Source: Fragum whitleyi
Lineage: Eukaryota > Mollusca > Bivalvia > Cardiida > Cardiidae
Assembly (NCBI GenBank): GCA_948146395.1
Contig: OX411543.1
Coordinates: forward strand, 33,809,058-33,873,057
DNA length: 64,000 nucleotides
Direction of reading: 5' to 3'
Part shown: in pieces, positions 46,237-57,138 of the stretch
Layout of the letters: the number at the start of each line of letters is the position of its first letter
Position numbering within the stretch: the first letter of the stretch is position 1
Notes under the pieces: model-generated
The model's database searches: none
What the model was told of the DNA's origin: nothing
What the model saw: the letters and a program-made list of their open reading frames with translations, nothing else
Made by a program: the position numbers and the translations under genes

Positions 46237-49200
46237 CTAAAATGAGGTACAAGAAAAATAGAGGATAATTGTTTGTTTCAGTGTAATATTGATTTATCTT
46301 TCATTGAGAAAGATGAACAACAAAAGCTACATACAATGGATTTTTTAACGAGCGGTGAAGCCACAAGGGGAAGTAACTTTCAATTTATATCCCCCAAGAG
46401 TTGATGTTTGCAAAATCTTAAATTTTTAGACTAGTCCAACATTTTTTTCAGCGCAAAGAGGGATTTTTCATCATGGTGTAAAAACTCTAAGACAAACAGT
46501 AAAAGTTTTATATGAGCCAGTGCGTGACATTTCCAATGATTTCACATGTGAGCAAAGCAAAGCTTCTGGCCAGTCTGTGCAGCCACACAGTCTGGCAAGA
46601 GTCTTCACTACGCAATATGTAAGAGATAGGGTCTTAATCCCTCTTCATGCAGTCAGCATATATCATAATTGCATTGTGTCGTTGTCAACACTACCCAACA
46701 TTTGTACCTCGCAGGGGTGTTAGAAATGTCACGCACAGGCTCATATAGCATTTTATTTGAGCCTTTATGATTTCCCTAACTTTTTATTACAAAGGGACTT
46801 ACTGTCTTCCTTCTCCCTTGCAAAGTTCTCCCATTCTTTGAACCAAGACATACTCATTGCATAGATGATTGATGGATTATCTTCTTCCTTAAACTTCTCA
46901 TTCAACTAGAAAAATCAAACAAAACATTTAGGCATTTTTGTATTTGAAATGGAAAGCAATTGTTTTTTCAAGGGTATGATAGCAAGTGGAGAACAAACAA
47001 TTGATTCCGGGTACTTTTCTTACTAAAACTACCAGTTTGTTTTTTGACACTACTTTAAACAACATTACAGACATTTCACAATTTCACTTACGTGCAATTT
47101 TATATGTGCTGTGTATCACAAGTTTGTGCTCTAAGACAACTTTATATTTAGAATAATCCGTTGTTTCAAAATGGGTCAGAGCAAAACAGTTGTAACTGAC
47201 AATAAACATACCGGTAGTTATAATTGATCTGAACCGATCCATCAACAGTTACAACTATTTTGTACAGAGCCATTGTTTTTAATCAAATACTACCTTTATA
47301 AATTCCTCAAGCTCATTTTTCTGTCGTTGTCTCAAATCTTCCATGGCCTGATGACATTCTGCACACAAAAATAAATGGTTACAAGATGGTCCCCCTCCAT
47401 ACCTGGAAACAAAAGATTCATTAGTTGATAATTTAATTTTAGTTGTGTCCATCAAAATTCATGCATTCTGATTGGCAGAAAAGTTGGTTTTGTTCCACGA
47501 CGGAAACAATTTTAAGTACGCAGCTGTTTTGTAATCTTCCTCAAAAAGTAGTCTCCAAAGAAATCTGTTTCTTAACTGAAAATTCTATACATTTTTGCTT
47601 CATTTATAAATTTATAAGTTTGATTTAAATGAGGTTTGAAACTAAAAACCTAATCACACTCATGTATGAATCTGCTTTGCATATTCATAGTGTGATTAGA
47701 TTTTCATTTTCATACCTAGATGAAATAAAAAAGTACTCTCTTCATCTCTTGAATAGCATAATGAAAACGATTAGATACTGTCATTACCTGTCATGTAGGT
47801 ATTCCCATACAGACTGTGTCAGGGGCTCCACAAGGGATTCTATGTAGCTAATTTTACCTGGAGGTACACCTGTGAAAATATAATCATGGAAAAATACATG
47901 ACAAATTTTAAATAATGTTGCATTCAATAGATATCATCTTAATTGAAATTATCCCTAGAGACTTCTTGTTCTGATTACTTAAATATACAGTTAAAGTAAC
48001 AATTTTAAAGGGATGAACTTGATAAATGACCTTCACCTTAGGTTATAAAAGATGGCTCCTATTAAGTAAATGTAACTGCATGTACAAATGAACCGTAGAT
48101 AGATTTGAGGCTATATATAGGAGGTAAATTCCAAGGCTAAGCTTTAACAAGTGCACCACCTGCTGCCCTGTGTTCAGGCAGACCAAACAGAGCCAAAAAT
48201 TTGCCAATTATACCCCACTTTGCATGCAAGTGCACATGCAAATCAAGAGTATAAATCTTTGCACCGTTTAAGCATCCTGAACTCAGGGCAGGTGTCTAGA
48301 CTGATCTATTGGGTGTAGGATGGTGGATTAAAAATCTTGATAAAACAGTATGTGTTTGCAAAGCTCTTATGTCCACCAAAGGGCAAATTTTTGTAGTTTG
48401 ACCTTAAATAGAGTGGACTTATACCCCCCACAAGCACTTTGTCAAAATGCAAGTGACAATAGTGCAGGATGTGTGTGTAACAAATATTGAGGTCATATGC
48501 AGCGTTTGCATAAAGTTTCATGATTCTAGGTTTCTTGGTTTTTGAGTTAGAGTCCGGAAACGAAAATTGAACAAAGGCTGACTGCGACCTTGACCTTTGA
48601 CCTATGTGACAAAAAAATAGGGCACTTCCTTGGGTCATAAGCAACATTTGTATAGAGTTTCATAATTGTAGGTCACTTGGTTGGGAGTTGGGAAACAAAA
48701 AGGTCTATGGACAGACGGACAGATTGACGGATGGATGTACAGACAGAGACATAGTGAAACCAATATACCCCCCTCTACTTCATAGGGGGTGGGGGGGGGT
48801 GTTATAATAATTGACCTTGACTTTGTGAGTCGACCTTCGCTTTATAAGATGCAGATTTATGAAACGAACTGTTATGCCAAATATGAGCATTATAACTTGC
48901 AAAGTTTCAAGTTATGAAAAAAAGCTTAGTTATTAGTTATCAGGTTAAATATTGCACATATAGGTAGAAAGACTGACAGACAAACAGATGGACAGAAAGA
49001 GGGACACTGTTAATACAACATGGCCTTGATTTTTGGATGCAGGGGCATTATTCTGCATAATTAATGAACTGGCAGGGAGGGGCTTAACGGTGATGTAATT
49101 AGGCGAGTGAACTTTTTAATAGTTTGGGTTCTTCCAAATTTTAGTCAGTAATCATCTTTAATGTGTGTAAATATCTGTACCCTAAAACCTAAAGGATTTA

Positions 49201-52200
49201 CGTGCTTTGAGAGAGTGAGCATATTTCATCGTTTGTTTACCAAAGCCTTGTAACTTCAGCTTGAGTAAGCTGAAGTTACGAGGATTTGATTACCAATCTA
49301 CAATTTTAGGTCTCGAGTAATTTATGTCGACTCACTGTAGAAGTAGGTTATTTTAGATAAAAGCTGATTTACCTTCACCTTAATTGTAACGACCCCTTAC
49401 TTAGACTCCGCCCTGCCAGGGCATTAATCATGGATAATAAAAGTGCTATTATTCAGTAACTGCCAGGGTCAGACTGCTGAGCTTAATATAGGTCATAGCT
49501 TTAATCTTTGGTATATAATCTGAGGGAAAATTATTATTCAACCTTACTTCATAAAGTGTTTTGAAATGCTTAACCATATCAATCACTTTCACTCTTTCAT
49601 CCATATTCTTTTGTTGTTATTGTTTTATGTGAGAGGTCACACTTATTTAAAGCAAGAAGATATCGAATCAAGACTCACTTCAAATTCTCTACACATTCAG
49701 AATTCGACTAAATTTTCAATCACACACACTCACATGTTCAATCAAACACAATTTATTTTGCTTTTTTGCTTAACCCTAGTTATGGCGAAAAAAAATCTCT
49801 GCAAAATTTCACTCAAATTAAAATGCTGAAGGCTCTAAAAGAAGAAACTGTATGATTTATCATGCAATGAAGACCTGATATCACCTGTCTGATAACATAA
49901 CATGATACCCGGCAGTCTATTTTTAGAAACAATTTACATACACTTTTCACTGAATTTCTTTGATTTTTAAGGGTTGAAGAAATTATCATGACAAACAGAT
50001 AACATTGATATTTTGAGACACTAAAATGTTAGTCTCTATATTTTCTCTTGAAAATAAGTTTTTACACAGTATTTGGTCAAGGAAGACAAACAGGAGGTTA
50101 AGACTAAGACCAAACTGCACATGCCTGCAGGCAGGATTATTGTCTTTACCTCCTGCTTATAAAGGATTATAACACAAAGGCGTATAATGCTTAAATGATA
50201 CATGTGGACCATGATGGTCCAATATTGTTCACCTTGGTATCTGTCACATTTAATAAATTCAATATTCCAGCAAAGTCATAATTGTACTTTTATGATTTTA
50301 CTTTGTGCAGATAACTCCTCCTCCATCAAACTTTATTCTTGGACACATCAACATGAAAATGAAATTATTCATAGAAAGCCTAAAAGGGTTTAAAGTAACA
50401 ACATGTATGAACTAACCTCCGTGAGGACACAAAAAGTCTTCATTAGTTATTGGTCCTGGTTCCGCAAATGTATTAAATCTGTTAATCCATTCTTTGGACA
50501 CATAAAAATGCATCAAACTTGGCTGAAAAATAATACTAATTCTAGTTGTCTCTATCAAGAATGGTTCATAATAATTGGCTGAATTTTATTTTATTGTATA
50601 TCATATGAAAACAATTCAGAAAATGTAGCTTTTTTGTAAGCTTTAATGTTAAACAGTCCCCTAGGAAATCTATTTGATTATATATAATTCTTGACATTTT
50701 TCCTTCATGTAATCAAATTAAAAGATATGGCAAGAATATTTTTTTTATTTCATGAAACAAAAGCCTTTTCATTCATGTATGAATCTGCTTTGCGTATTCA
50801 TACAGTGTGATCATGTTATTAGTTTCATACCTCCATGAATATTTCTCTTCATCTCTCAAATGAACAGAAATATTCACATATCATGCCTAAGATTTTGCAG
50901 CTTCATTGTTGTTTAGCAACATATTTTGTAAAATCTAGCTTAAAACAGAAAAATAATTGCTGATATTAAAAACTAGAGACATTAAATTAAAATCTATTGT
51001 TGATTTAAGCAAATGTACCTTAGGTACATGCTAACACTGGTTGAAACAACTTCTATTTTAATAGGGACACCTTTGAAAATTAGTCTTTATGTACCCTATT
51101 TCCTCTAATAATAGCGCCCTCGAGCTCCCTCGTAGTAGCACCTCTACATTTTTTACCACAAAAACTCACTTCCAACTTTTTGAGACTTCTTCTTTAATTT
51201 GAGATGAATTTCTTCTAAACAACCATTTGTATGATTGTTTAGAGAAAATTCACCTAAAATCAAAGGGAAAAGGGCATAAAGACATCAATTTTAATGTTGT
51301 TTTTTTTTCTTTTTTTTGTTTTCAAATAGAAAATGCATACTAAATGAAAGCTCCCTGACCATGTTATGTATAGCTCCTGGGAGGTTTATTAGGAGAAATA
51401 TGGTATTACTTACATGCCTTACCATCAAATAATCATATAGATGAGAAGATTCTGCACGCTAAATATATGCTTTCTACATAACCTTTTTCTGTACATAACC
51501 TAGAGCATTTTAGTCCCTTTTGAATTTTTCTTGTTCAAGAAAATATTGAAACAATCAACTTCTTCTTTTCCCACAATATTTTCTAAAACATAAACCAGTT
51601 TCATCTCAAAGTGCATGAACTTTTCATTTTCATCAAAAACCTCATTTGAATTGGACAAGTCTAATATTCTAGAAGTCCAAAAGGGGTCAAGACACGGAAC
51701 ATTTGACTAACCTCCCTTTTCTCCAAAAGTTCTACAGCTTTTTGACGAACATTCACCATATGATCATTCTGTTTCCTGGATATTAAGATTAAAAATATTG
51801 AAATAAATGATATAAGATGGATTTTTTATACACATATGCCCCCCAAACAACATATTTTTCAAAAGTTTGACCTTTACTTGACTTTTGATATCTGGAGTTG
51901 TAAATGTTTAACCCTTGTCATGCTGAGCCCTGAAATAGGTGCATTCAGTGCTTTCAGCACTTTGATTTAATGCAATTTCATCAGAGTTTTTATTCAGCAT
52001 GGCAAGTGATAAGATCAATGATTCTGCAAAAATTTAAGCAGGTTATCTTGAATAGAATTTAAGTAATTCTTAAATGTTGTATTTTGTTGTTGTTGTTGTT
52101 GTTGTTGTGTTTTACTATGTTTGACTTTGGTAGATGGAATTAGCTCTATGGTGATCTTTAGGGTATTGAACCCGTATTAGTTCCGCAACGCTTTGGATGT

Positions 52201-53507
52201 TATCACTTTAATAGTGTTAACCGAGGTTTCCTAATGATTTTCATTAGGAAACCTCAGTTAACATTGTTAAAGATCATGAGTTCGAAAACGTTGCGTAACT
52301 ATTACAGGTCCACTAGTTTAAATCTAATTTGAGCAATTAGGTCTATCATCCTGACAAATAAGAACATTTTGATATTGCCCTTCATTGTGAAGGTTTCTTT
52401 TAAAATAGTATACACAAAACAAATTATAACAAGAGATGTTTGTATTGCATCTATGCCCCCCATAAGAGCAGGACAATGGCACATCCTTTGTCAATTTACA
52501 AAGGGCAATAACTAAAACATATGATGTGTAGAGTTGTGGTTCTTGTGCACTGCACTTCTCCATAGTGAGATCAATCCACCTGGGAGTTTCATGACTTGAA
52601 TTATTTTTGAGATATGCCCCGGACAGTACTTCAGGTTTTCACCCTTGATATTGGATGTAAAGGTGATAATTGAGTTCGTGAAGATTGCTTCATGTTGTAT
52701 ATTATATGTGCAGCAAGTGCTCCCATAGACCATAGATAATCTGGCACAGATAGATAGATGTACAGAGAAAATGTTACCAAGATTTGCCCACCTTTCACAG
52801 CATATTAGCCCTTGTCATGCTGAACCGAGAATATTCCTGCTGTGGCAGGAGGTAAAGACAAAGATCAGCCTGCACATATGCACAGTCTGATCTTAGTCTA
52901 CACCACCTGATTTTCATTTCCAAATCAGAAAAGTTATTAAATCATACTTTCAAAAATATGAATCACAATAATTGCAACCAGTGCATTGTACTTTTTTATT
53001 TCAATGAAATTTTGCAAAGGTTTTTATTCAGTACGACAAGGGTTTAAAAGAGTGTGGGAAATTATACAGTAAATAGAAAAATTTATTTGAATGGAGTTAA
53101 ACGCTGCTTTCAACATTTTTTCAGTTATATCATGGCAGCTGGAGCACCTAACAATGTTTTCCTGCTATTTCTCTCACCAATACAACCACCACATCCTTTC
53201 CTAGCCTCCAGGTTGTATCTCACATAGGTCTACAATTATCAAACCATTGGTGAGAGACAAATAGTCGGAAAGAATGAGTACCACCGTCAGGGATAGAACC
53301 TGTGACCTCTAGATTGACAGTCCGACGCACTACCAACTGCGCTATAACGGCAGCAGTAAACAGTTAGTAAATATACCTACCTATAGAACAATACATAAGC
53401 CTCACAGTTTATAACTTGACTAACGTCTACCTCTGTGACATACTGATCATCATATTCATACCATTGTTCTGTTAGGGTATTCTGACAGTAGGCTGTATAA
53501 TGGCCAC
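45929..53507 (-). CDS. USP20/33: USP20/USP33-type deubiquitinase gene, 3' half
   Basis: Spliced minus-strand gene for a ubiquitin-specific protease (C19 family), which removes ubiquitin from target proteins in the cytoplasm. Exons, 5' to 3': 53507-53381, 51775-51712, 50522-50417, 47869-47788, 47402-47294, 46906-46803, 46236-45929. They encode the His box GHYTAYC and the WYEYDD strand of the catalytic core, then two DUSP domains (each with W, PGPI and YGGGP signatures), ending with a low-complexity tail. Order and wording closely match vertebrate USP20 and USP33 C-termini. The 5' half (zinc finger, Cys box) is outside the window or beyond the LTR element at 55.5 kb. Phases agree at every junction, but exon 46906-46803 contains a one-base excess that breaks the frame within it. 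Confidence 0.9.
46511..46746. mobile_element. Family C MITE, copy 3
   Basis: Ends 'tatgagccagtgcgtgacat' and its inverted partner 'atgtcacgcacaggctcata'; lies in the last USP intron. Confidence 0.85.
46803..46906 (-). CDS. USP20/33: USP exon: start of second DUSP domain, with a one-base frameshift
   Basis: Acceptor GATTTTTCTAG, donor A|GTAAGT, 104 bp. The first 45 bases, in the incoming phase 0, encode [15 protein letters not shown]; the rest, in the frame +1 that the next exon needs, encodes [19 protein letters not shown]. Both parts match the USP20/33 family directly adjacent to each other, so there is one extra base at about 46859-46861 (minus-strand TATGGCAATG). Read as is, the incoming frame continues to a stop early in the next exon. 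Either a sequencing or assembly indel or a real lesion. Confidence 0.82.
47294..47402 (-). CDS. USP20/33: USP exon: end of first DUSP domain and linker
   Basis: Acceptor TTTGTTTCCAG, donor AAG|GTAGTA. Encodes [20 protein letters not shown], the DUSP YGGGP signature followed by a CxxC, then a charged helix [13 protein letters not shown]. Confidence 0.9.
47630..47757. repeat. Short dispersed repeat, second intronic copy (USP gene)
   Basis: Same family as 8150-8265, with 'gtttgaaactaaaaacctaa' and 'tacctagatgaaat'; about 30 bp from the donor of exon 47869-47788. Confidence 0.75.
47788..47869 (-). CDS. USP20/33: USP exon: first DUSP domain, middle
   Basis: Acceptor TATATTTTCACAG, donor AG|GTAATG. 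Encodes [20 protein letters not shown] and WEYLHD. Continues the CPHGG of the previous exon in phase. A SINE/MITE-like repeat lies about 30 bp downstream of the donor. Confidence 0.88.
48160..48305. repeat. Palindromic MITE with 'gccctgtgttcagg' ends
   Basis: 'ctgccctgtgttcaggca' and 'atcctgaactcagggcag' are inverted. Related copy at 53562-53706; right-end fragment at 27288-27325. Confidence 0.7.
48400..48800. repeat. Bivalve-type repeat with cagacggacag tail
   Basis: Blocks 'agtttcatgattctaggt' and 'agtttcataattgtaggt' about 165 bp apart, then gacagacggacagattgacg and a C/G-rich end. In an intron of the USP gene. Confidence 0.65.
49060..49427. mobile_element. MITE family E, copy 3
   Basis: Ends 'attaatgaactggcaggg' and 'ccctgccagggcattaat', with the same internal hairpin as copy 2. 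In a USP intron. Confidence 0.83.
50417..50522 (-). CDS. USP20/33: USP exon: first DUSP domain, N-terminal part
   Basis: Acceptor TATTTTTCAG, donor G|GTTAGT. Encodes [20 protein letters not shown] and then [11 protein letters not shown], the start of a DUSP domain (Trp followed by PGPI). Confidence 0.9.
51712..51775 (-). CDS. USP20/33: USP exon: linker helix between catalytic domain and first DUSP
   Basis: Acceptor TAATATCCAG, donor GAG|GTTAGT; 21 codons, [20 protein letters not shown]. Charged helical linker, phase-matched on both sides. Confidence 0.85.
52157..52322. mobile_element. Family A palindromic MITE, copy 8
   Basis: Full copy in the USP intron between exons 53381 and 51775, with the hairpin core 'ttcctaatgattttcattag'. 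Confidence 0.83.
53091..53356 (-). repeat. tRNA-derived SINE in a USP intron
   Basis: Same module as 14036-14262 with a complete tRNA-like head on the minus strand ('taacggcagc' side, A box near 53340, B box 'ggttctatccc'). Confidence 0.75.
53381..53507 (-). CDS. USP20/33: USP exon: end of catalytic domain with His box
   Basis: Acceptor TATATTCAG, donor AG|GTAGGT. Encodes [20 protein letters not shown] and ends [10 protein letters not shown]. The His of GHYTAYC and the Asp of WYEYDD belong to the catalytic triad of USPs. The upstream exon, expected to end with one base of a Gly or Ser codon, is not in the 2 kb before the LTR element. Confidence 0.92.
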
Positions 53508-53561
53508 CTGAATATACAACATTTTAATTCATTAGCAATCTTTTTAGGGTATGACAATAAC

Positions 53562-53706
53562 AAGTTACTGCCCTGTGTTCAGGATGTAAAAGTATTTTGC
53601 ATGCACTTTGAGATGATGCCCTGCTTTGCACGTGCACATATGTGCAAAGCAAGGCATCATCTCAAAAGTGCTTCGCTAATGTTTTCATCCTGAACGCAGG
53701 GCTGGT
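53562..53706. repeat. Palindromic MITE with 'gccctgtgttcagg' ends, copy 2
   Basis: 'ctgccctgtgttcaggat' and 'atcctgaacgcagggctgg', with a perfect inner hairpin around 'cacgtgcacatatgtgc'. Confidence 0.72.
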
Positions 53707-54624
53707 TCAATTTAATGAGAGTTGTTATTATGCAAGATATGATCAAGAGCCTATAATTATGGTTTTTGCAACAATGACAATCATTAATCAAGGGGGACTG
53801 CTCAACTCTTGTTAGTGCCTATTAATATACCGGCACTGAAAATAGCTTGGCACTAACCCCTAAGTATGACTATGATACATGATTATGATCATGGTTTTAA
53901 CATTTGTTAACCTTTGTCATGCTGAATAAATTTTGGCTAAAAATTTTCATCAAATTCAAAAGGCAAAAAGTACTGAAAGTCCCAACTGTAGGTCAATTTT
54001 TACCTGAAAAACTAAATCTATTGACAATTCTGATTTGAAGGTGAGAAACAGGTGGTGTAGACTAACATCAGACTGCACATATGTGCAGGGTGATGTTTGT
54101 CTATAACTCCTGCCAAAGAAGGAATATTCCGGGTTCAGCATGACAAGGGTTAATGTAAGGCACCTGCATGTCGATGTTTTCTGTATGGGGTCCATTCTCA
54201 TTTTGAACAGTATTACAATAATATTGTGGAAGCTGGTGCACCTATCCTTAGTTTTTTCTGTGGTTTCTCACTCCTGTACAACCACATTTAATGCAAGACA
54301 TCAGCTGTCCATCCCACTTATGTTTACTATTTATCATTTGTCGATTTATGAAATGTGGGATGAAAGTTTGCAAGGCCATAATCAGACTCAAGACCCTAAA
54401 ATTTGAAAGGCCAAAACCTTCAAGACAAAATTGAGCACTATGCCTTAAATAGATTAGAAAAATCATGAATCATAGTTCTCAAATTACAAGTAACAAGCAT
54501 TTTCGACCCATTTTTTTTCCTGTTATGTTTAGCATTCACTGCAAATTTGGTTTAACATTTGTCATATTTAGTGTGTATTTCTGTTTATTAAATGTTACAA
54601 ACATAGCAAATGTCTTTATGAGAA

Positions 54625-54912
54625 ATGGCCCAAGAAGACGGTAAGTTGTTATGGGGGATAGCCCAGGATACAAAATGAAACTACTACTGAGATCTGCCAT
54701 GGATCTTCATCACTCTTAACACTTTCCTGTTTTACAAAATTTTGGACCTGTCCAAATTAAAAGGTTTTGCAGAGGAAAATTTAAAGTGGATTTAATTTGA
54801 GAAATAACCATTCAGTAGGGTAGAAAATAGTGTGGAAAAAGAAGAAATTGCTTGTCAGAAGTTTAACACCTCATCAGAAAGACAATTAGTTTGTTAGAGC
54901 GCCAGCCTGGAA
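54625..54912 (-). repeat. tRNA-like SINE (type 2), copy 2
   Basis: Shares 'gttatgggggatag' and 'actactgagatctgccatgg' with 29150-29415; the tRNA-like head is degraded and broken by other sequence. Confidence 0.65.
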
Positions 54913-55249
54913 ATTGAACCCACTTTCATTCCTTTTTAGGCAAGGGGAAAAGACAAAGATCAACCTGTATATTTATACCACCTATCTGCTCCTTTCAAAC
55001 TTTGTTTGTGTTCAACTGAGAATTTTCTAACATTAAGAATTCAAATAAATGTATGTGCATAAAATATTTTTGCAAATAAGCACTAGGACAGAATTACTGT
55101 TTTGATCCCTTTTTGAAAATTGAGAAAATTTTGAGTTGAGAATGAGAAAAAATTGATAACTGTGGGCCTTATTGAAATGTTTTCAAACATTTAGATGAGC
55201 TAAATTCCATTCTGCATGAAATGAGCTAACAGCCCTGTAATCAAGCTGA

Positions 55250-55517
55250 AACAAGAGGACCATGATGGTCCTATATCGCTCACCCGAGTATGTCACTCAT
55301 AACTTGTCAACCATGTTATGGAAACCAGATTTGTTGGATGAACATTAAGGTTGGTTAAAATTCGTCCTATTGCAACTTGATTTTTTTAAGTTTCGTAAAT
55401 TTTCAACTTTTCTCTTATCATGGCGTATTCTTTTAATAACTTTTGAAGAATTTCACCCAAGGAACATCCCTGCCAAGTTTCAGCTTGATTGGCCCAGTGG
55501 TTGAGAGGAGAAGACTT
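55250..55517. repeat. Bivalve-type repeat interrupted by the LTR element
   Basis: Begins 'aagaggaccatgatggtcc' and contains 'cctgccaagtttcagcttga'. It is cut exactly at the 3' LTR edge (55517/55518); its other half should follow the 5' LTR beyond the window. Confidence 0.65.
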
Positions 55518-55856
55518 TGTGGTACAGCAATACGGCAGTCCAGGTACACAAGATGGGGAGAAAGTAACAAACACCGTGAGTCTAGTAAAAAGTCAAACTA
55601 CATAATTTATTTACAAGCTACCGACAGAATATCAAATCAGCTATCAACTCCTATCTTAACCCAGAATAAGTCTACGAAGTTCTCATTCTAATTCCGTTCT
55701 GCCTTCTCACAGCAGTGCGGGGTTATTTTATACTACCTAGGAATACCTAGGTGATTCATACAATTATCATACAAGGTAACAAGGTAACGTGATGCGGAGC
55801 CTCGTAACACAATAAGATTTGCGGTGTTTACACCTGTCAAGGCCTACTATGTTACA
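55518..55856 (-). repeat. 3' LTR of the retroelement (339 bp)
   Basis: Bounded by TG..CA on the element's strand. It carries a TATA box (TATAAAA, 55726-55732) and a polyadenylation signal (AATAAA, 55606-55611), both on the minus strand in the usual U3-R order. Identical to the right LTR over all 245 bp that can be compared. Confidence 0.93.
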
Positions 55857-55870
55857 TGCCTCCCCAAGTT
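55857..55870 (-). promoter_or_regulatory. Polypurine tract of the retroelement
   Basis: On the element's strand AACTTGGGGAGGCA lies directly before the 3' LTR, the place where plus-strand DNA synthesis is primed in LTR elements. Confidence 0.8.
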
Positions 55871-56198
55871 ATAAATTTTCTACTGGTCGAAAATTCAGTG
55901 TAATTAAAATCGTAAACATTAATTCCTAATTAAGAATTCTTATAAAGTATCAACAATAACTTTTCAATAGTAAATGAATAAAATAAATTGTGAAATTTAT
56001 CAATAAAATTTGTGAAATTAATTGAATAAGAAAATTACAAGTAAGTAAATTAATTGAATAAGAAAATTACAAGTAAGTAATACAACATATAAAACAATTC
56101 CTGAAGTAAAATGTATCAGTCACGTAATTATATTATCCAATTACAGGTATCACAGAAATTTAAATCCAAATAATCCAAAGGTAAATCCAGAGTTCAAT
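55871..56198. other. AT-rich untranslated stretch between extra ORF and polypurine tract
   Basis: Contains two near-identical direct repeats of about 28 bp (taattgaataagaaaattac, at 56018 and 56050). No ORF. Confidence 0.5.
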
Positions 56199-56576
56199 TT
56201 ATTTTTGAAATTCTGTTTTTGCTAGTGCCGACACTGGAGAGTCGGTTTCTCGACGTTCTTGACGTTGTTGACGTAGTTGGTCATCGCGCTGGAGCGTAGC
56301 GAGCATCGCCTGCGTTCGCGGCCTGGGTGCCTCTGTACCAGTAGTGGATTCAACGACGTCTCGCATAGCGACATAAGTGTACGTCGTGTCCATGTCCCCA
56401 GGTAATATGTTCCAGACACGTTGATTGCGTCTGACCACGTGCGTGGCTAGACGAAAGCCAAGCTCAGTGGCTAAATGTCCAGCATATCGTGATGGTAGTT
56501 GAGGTATCCATGTTGTGATAACCTCTTCAGCTATCTTGGATATCTCAAACGATAATACTTCCCACTCTGAATTCAT
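56199..56576 (-). CDS. Small extra ORF between env and 3' LTR
   Basis: Intact 125-residue ORF starting MNSEWEVLSFEISKIAEEVI, with a charged C-terminal half rich in Arg, Gln and Glu (LQRDDQLRQQRQERRE). No transmembrane segment or known motif was seen. It lies where complex retroviruses and some errantivirus-like elements keep accessory genes, 211 nt after the env tail. I do not recognise it. It is the only downstream frame of this copy without a break. Confidence 0.6.
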   Translation of the reverse strand: MNSEWEVLSFEISKIAEEVITTWIPQLPSRYAGHLATELGFRLATHVVRRNQRVWNILPGDMDTTYTYVAMRDVVESTTGTEAPRPRTQAMLATLQRDDQLRQQRQERRETDSPVSALAKTEFQK

Positions 56577-56787
56577 GGTGAATTAATTTGAACTAAAATT
56601 ACGTCTACTCAGTTCGGCGAACACTTACAGAATGTTCAAAGGTTAGAGAAAAAAAATCCTAAAGTCATTCACCTGTCAGTTTTGTCCTAATTGGATAGGT
56701 CGTAAGGTGAAACAGGTGAAACAACAAGGTCATAAAACACATTCTTCACCACAAAGCACTTTGAGAGTAACCCTGTGGACTTATGAT

Positions 56788-57138
56788 TCATGCCTGTAAA
56801 CTTTCTGTTAAGGTATAAGGGTACAATGTAGCTTGATTCTGTCGGTAGGTTCCATCCAACACAGGTGCAGTGGACAGTTCACTCCTGTCCGACTCCTTGG
56901 ATCGGAGTTCAACTACAGTTGGTTCTGCGCCCAGTTGTCTCTTCACACACCTTTTACATAAGCAATCTGGCAGAACATAACTATACTTTCGTTTAATGCA
57001 ATAATATAATACAATAGAAGTACACACCAGAGAGAGCAATAGACTGCAAATATACCAAGGGCTAATGCTTTTGTCGTCGTTGTCGACTGAATTAATCAAA
57101 CGTAACTGACGTAATAAATTGTCCAGTGACATTATCAT
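56788..57138 (-). pseudogene. env: Envelope-like gene, transmembrane anchor and cytoplasmic tail, out of frame
   Basis: A 116-residue frame overlapping the ectodomain frame by 47 nt. It contains a hydrophobic segment WYICSLLLSLVCTSIVLYYC followed by a basic, Cys-containing tail, the expected end of a class I fusion protein. Its position right after the ectodomain but in another frame points to a frameshift in this copy; splicing is a less likely alternative. Confidence 0.72.
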
